From Argentina anserina (taxonomy: Eukaryota; Streptophyta; Magnoliopsida; Rosales; Rosaceae), in the NCBI RefSeq assembly GCF_933775445.1, contig NC_065873.1:14880001-14944000 (forward strand): DNA of 64,000 nucleotides, read 5' to 3'. Position 1 is the stretch's first letter; each line of letters starts with the position of its first letter. The position numbers and the translations under genes are program-made. The notes below the pieces were generated by a model that was not told the origin of the DNA, did no database searches, and saw only the letters and a list, made by a program, of their open reading frames with translations. Below are positions 62,318 to 64,000 of the stretch, piece by piece.

Positions 62318-63737
62318 ATGAATAATTCTGGAGATGATGAGGAGATGGACCAAATTATATGTGTAACTGGTAGGCTTATACAAATGTACCTTGAAAAGTA
62401 TGTAATGAAAACTCCATGCATGACGAGCTCTCACACAGGTCACATTTGGTTGATGGAAGTGTTAAATGACAATGAAACAAGGTGTTATAATGCATTTAGG
62501 ATGGAAAAGGACTGCTTTTATATGTTACTGAATGATATAGAGAGGAAACTAAAGCCTTCAAGGAACATATGCTCTGCTGAAATTTTAGCTATGTTTCTAT
62601 ATATTTTGGGAGGAGGTGAGACCAATAGGAATACACAAGAACGTTTTCAACGTTCGGGTGAGACGATTAGCAGGTACTTTGATAGAATGCTAGATATTTT
62701 ATATGATATGGCAAAAGTCCTCATAAAGCCATCCGATTCTGAATTTAGAAGCACCCCGAAAGAAATCGAAAGAGACTCAAGGTACATGCCTCATTTTAAG
62801 GTAAGAATAATGTTTTCAATAATGTTTTTCTGTTATATATTAACATTAATCAAATCCTTTTACTTATTGAAAGTGACAACAAACATAGAATAGTAGGATT
62901 TTAGAATTGGTGCATAACTTTTAAAGATTGTATATCATATAATTATGCTTATATAAATATTCAATTCTATGTTGAAGGATTGCATTGGTGCAATTGATGG
63001 TGTTCATGTTCAAGCTTCAACTTCTCCATGTGATCAAGTGCCGTACATTGGCAGGAAAGGCATCCCCACTCAAAATGTGATGGCGGTATGCGACTTCAAC
63101 ATGCAATTCACATTTGTGTGTACAGGGTGGGAAGACACTGCCCATGATAGTAGAGTCTTCTTATGCTCTACACAACCCTCAAGCGAACTTTCCAAAGCCT
63201 CCAAATGGTATTGTTTTAGTATGAATGAAAAATAGTAATCTAATTATATTATAGTTAATGATTCATTATATTCAATTTATTGTAGGAAAATATTATGTAG
63301 TTGATGCTGGATATCCCCAAATGAGAGGTTTTTTAGGACCGTATAAAGGTGAACGGTATCACCTTCCACATTTTCGTAGAGGTGATGAACCAACTGGTCA
63401 CAAGGAAATATTTAATCATGCACATTCTTCACTTAGAAGTGTTATTGAGCGCACTTTTGGGATATGGAAGAAAAAGTGGAGTATTCTACGTGACATGCCA
63501 AGCTTTTCTTATGAAAAACAAGTGAAGATAGTTATTGCTACAATGGCTCTTCATAACTACATAAGAATATATGCTCGCCAAGATCCTGATTTTGATGATA
63601 GTGAAGATTACTCAAGTGAAGATATTGGTGAAGAGGATAATGACAACAATGAAGATGGAGGAGATGGTTCGGGTAGACGGAAAATGGATATGTTAAGAAA
63701 CGCAATTACACAAAGCCTAATGGATGCATCTAATTAG
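62318..63737 (+). pseudogene. PIF/Harbinger DDE transposase gene
   Basis: Three exons can be read: 62318-62800, 62978-63207 and 63286-63737. The N-terminal half shows the HARBI1-type helical region (MEKDCFYMLLNDIE, AEILAMFLYILGGGETNRNTQERF, FQRSGETISRYFDRML). The catalytic core has its first Asp in CIGAIDGVHV, the second in GWEDTAHDSRVF, and the Glu in SVIERTFGIWKKKW, with KYYVVDAGYPQMRGFLGPYKG between. So the DDE residues are kept. At about 63160 the frame breaks: one frame stays open after SRVF, but the family-like ALHNPQANFPKPPN is in another, so one or two bases were lost or gained. The acidic Asp/Glu/Gly-rich tail ends at a natural stop. A product of this copy would be truncated or wrong after residue 220. 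Confidence 0.85.
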
Positions 63738-64000
63738 CATTTAGTTTTTTTTATTAGCTGTAATATATTTTGTGTAATAACTTGTTCTAGTTATGTTGGA
63801 AAGTCTTTTTGTTGATACCCTATATCAATTCTATATATATTTCTCGTTGAGTTTTAAGTTCTAACTTTTCCGTTAAAGAACTTAATAGCCAAGTAATTAT
63901 AAAAAAGTAATAGTTTTATAACTTATAACATATATGCCCATTATGGTAATTATATCCACTCAAAGTACATTATAGTTATAATTTACCAAACACTCAAAAA
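63738..64000 (+). other. Harbinger 3' non-coding region
   Basis: AT-rich DNA after the transposase stop codon. The final 15 bases begin to resemble the left subterminal sequence in reverse, so the right inverted repeat is expected within a few tens to hundreds of bases beyond the window. Confidence 0.45.

Larger units (their letters stand above)
58885..64000 (+). mobile_element. PIF/Harbinger DNA transposon (right end outside the window)
   Basis: The left end starts GGCCAAGTTTGGGATTGA directly after TTA (58882-58884), the 3-bp target preferred by PIF/Harbinger elements. The intact gypsy LTR copy reads CTCTTAGTTGA here, which proves the insertion point. The element carries the two genes of the group, a Myb/SANT-like DNA-binding protein and a DDE transposase, in the same direction. 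The window ends in TTTACCAAACACTC, the reverse of GAGTGTTTGGTAAA. This resembles the left subterminal GGTGTTTGGTGAGAC (58951-58965), so the right end is probably very near. Both genes have breaks, so it is not autonomous in this copy. Confidence 0.85.

Overview
The window is nuclear DNA of a flowering plant, very likely a eudicot. Its genes are split by many AT-rich GT..AG introns. The proteins (V-ATPase B subunit, transportin, a DUF616 protein, a B3 domain) are plant-like, and nested LTR retrotransposons and DNA transposons fill the spaces. I cannot name the species from the sequence alone.

Region 1 (1-36.4 kb) is the gene-bearing part. In order it holds: a SNAPc SNAP43-like gene with broken reading frames (1645-2473, +); a predicted plastid FAD-dependent desaturase/amine-oxidase-like gene with 12 exons (2766-6679, +); VHA-B, the V-type proton ATPase subunit B, with 14 coding exons (9400-13422, +); a DUF616 type II membrane protein gene (14701-17221, -, first exon not found); a DNAJC17-like J-domain plus RRM gene (18837-20201, +); and transportin-1/importin beta-2 with 29 coding exons that splice to about 891 codons (24370-36431, +). 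These are unrelated housekeeping genes, each with its own promoter, not an operon. Small hAT-like elements lie between and inside them. The clearest is an 828-bp element in a transportin intron with a perfect 8-bp target duplication.

Region 2 (36.4-45.7 kb) is gene-poor. It holds a 3.4-kb internally deleted Ty1/copia element with both LTRs and a 5-bp target duplication (40139-43582), and the start of a decayed B3-domain gene (45420-45687).

Region 3 (45.7-64 kb) is a nest of transposons. A 13-kb Ty3/gypsy element of Tat/Ogre-like organisation, on the minus strand, has inserted into the B3 gene. It carries an antisense, intron-containing plant mobile domain (PMD) gene between pol and the 3' LTR. 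Its 5' LTR is cut at 58884 by a PIF/Harbinger transposon that carries both of its genes (a Myb/SANT-like protein and a DDE transposase, both with breaks) and runs off the right edge. A GC-rich hAT-like element with an 8-bp target duplication sits inside the Harbinger element. The order of insertion can therefore be read directly: B3 gene, then gypsy, then Harbinger, then hAT.
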